Of a stretch of DNA of 14,218 bases, positions 13,670-14,218 are shown piece by piece. The stretch comes from DATJGF01 sp035495315 (GTDB taxonomy: Bacteria > Verrucomicrobiota > Verrucomicrobiia > Limisphaerales > UBA8199), in the NCBI GenBank assembly GCA_035495315.1, contig DATJGF010000245.1:1-14218 (forward strand), in the 5' to 3' direction. The first letter of the stretch is position 1; each line of letters starts with the position of its first letter. Made by a program: the position numbers and the translations under genes. The notes beneath the pieces were generated by a model, which was not told where the DNA came from, did no database searches, and worked only from the letters and a program-made list of their open reading frames with translations.

Positions 13670-14218
13670 CTAGTTTTTTTCATCCCGGGAAGAAGTCGCC
13701 CCACTGGGCACGAAGCCACCCGGTTCAAGAGGCAACCCGCCACGACCAAGAATCACAAAGCTGCTGACCTCACCGGACAAGCGGACAGCACAATCCGGGC
13801 GCATCTGAGACGCGGCATCGAGCAGGTTGCTCGGGAGAGGAATCAGGCTGCCACTGAGGTCGACATCCGGAGCGGTGACCCTAACCGTGCCAGGAATTCC
13901 AAAAGGGGCCGAGGAGTCAATGATGCTGTCCGACTGCAGGAAAGCGTCGGAAAGAATGGAGATGTTCCCGCCGTTCTTGCTGCTGGATTTGGAAATCAAG
14001 CCGCCCTGGTTGAGAACGATAGAAGTAGATTGGATCGTAAGATTTCCACCGTCACCTACCGCCTGGGCATCCAGACTGCCGCGTAAGAGATAAACCAGAT
14101 CCGGAGCCGTAACGGTGATGCTGCCGCCACCGCCCGGGCCAGCGCGCGCCGTGATAGCGCTGTCAGTCAACTGCAGCTCCGAACCGGAGGTCACGAGGAT
14201 ATTCCCTGCCCCACTTTG
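13670..14218 (-). CDS. TpsA exoprotein, filamentous-haemagglutinin-like, C-terminal part (N-terminus beyond the window)
   Basis: The 3' end of a secreted surface protein; 182 residues are visible and the frame is open to the right edge. The visible part is a right-handed beta-helix pattern of Gly-Gly-Asn-Ile coils (GGGSITVTAPDLVYLLRGS, GDGGNLTIQSTSIVLNQGG, NGGNISILSDAFLQSDS). It is followed by a conserved-looking tail: LSGSLIPLPSNLLDAASQM, a single Cys in RPDCAVRL, then SSFVILGRGGLPLEPGGF. This tail (Cys, SSF, GRGGLP) is what I recall at the end of cyanobacterial exoproteins annotated as filamentous haemagglutinin N-terminal domain proteins. The N-terminal TPS secretion domain would lie outside the window. 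The TpsB gene follows about 205 bp downstream, across a hairpin array. Its role is probably adhesin or other surface function. Confidence 0.88.
   Translation of the reverse strand, partial: QSGAGNILVTSGSELQLTDSAITARAGPGGGGSITVTAPDLVYLLRGSLDAQAVGDGGNLTIQSTSIVLNQGGLISKSSSKNGGNISILSDAFLQSDSIIDSSAPFGIPGTVRVTAPDVDLSGSLIPLPSNLLDAASQMRPDCAVRLSGEVSSFVILGRGGLPLEPGGFVPSGATSSRDEKN

Overview
The window looks like chromosomal DNA of a Gram-negative bacterium, most likely a verrucomicrobium (Limisphaerales/Pedosphaera-like). The reasons are its fairly high GC, outer-membrane secretion genes, a broken rbfA-nrnA junction, and dispersed GTAG/CTAC-flanked hairpin repeats that I associate with that group. This assignment is an inference. 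No rRNA or other taxonomic marker lies in the window.

Left part (1-5765). The window opens inside trpA (tryptophan synthase alpha chain, + strand, N-terminus off the edge). About 1 kb of non-coding DNA follows. Its second half (about 1230-1617) holds what I read as a frameshifted ghost of the 3' end of rbfA and the first codons of an nrnA-type DHH phosphoesterase gene. Then comes a large + strand gene (1829-5311) for a secreted mosaic protein: FG-GAP/VCBS-type repeats, calcium-binding type-3 thrombospondin-like repeats, a NodB/DUF2334-like deacetylase-fold domain and two Ig-like domains. A gene-free stretch of about 450 bp with palindromes and a 10-bp tandem repeat separates it from a small cupin gene on the - strand.

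Right part (6285-14218). Five genes form a recognisable set: a CHASE2-class III nucleotide cyclase and a TPR-CHAT caspase-like protease (adjacent, both -), a DUF928 protein (+), a TpsB/ShlB-type two-partner-secretion transporter (-), and the C-terminal part of its TpsA/filamentous-haemagglutinin-like exoprotein (-, runs off the right edge). These families commonly sit together in cyanobacteria. Here the set appears in what looks like a non-cyanobacterial genome. Predicted signal peptides and membrane segments place nearly all of it in or facing the periplasm. This suggests an envelope system that secretes a beta-helical surface protein, carries a periplasmic CHAT protease and senses through CHASE2 to make a cyclic nucleotide inside the cell.

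Three arrays of short hairpin repeats (6285-6449, 10739-10872, 13476-13605) sit exactly in the gaps between the genes of this module. The module is the most interesting content of the window. The rbfA-nrnA ghost and the mosaic secreted protein come next.
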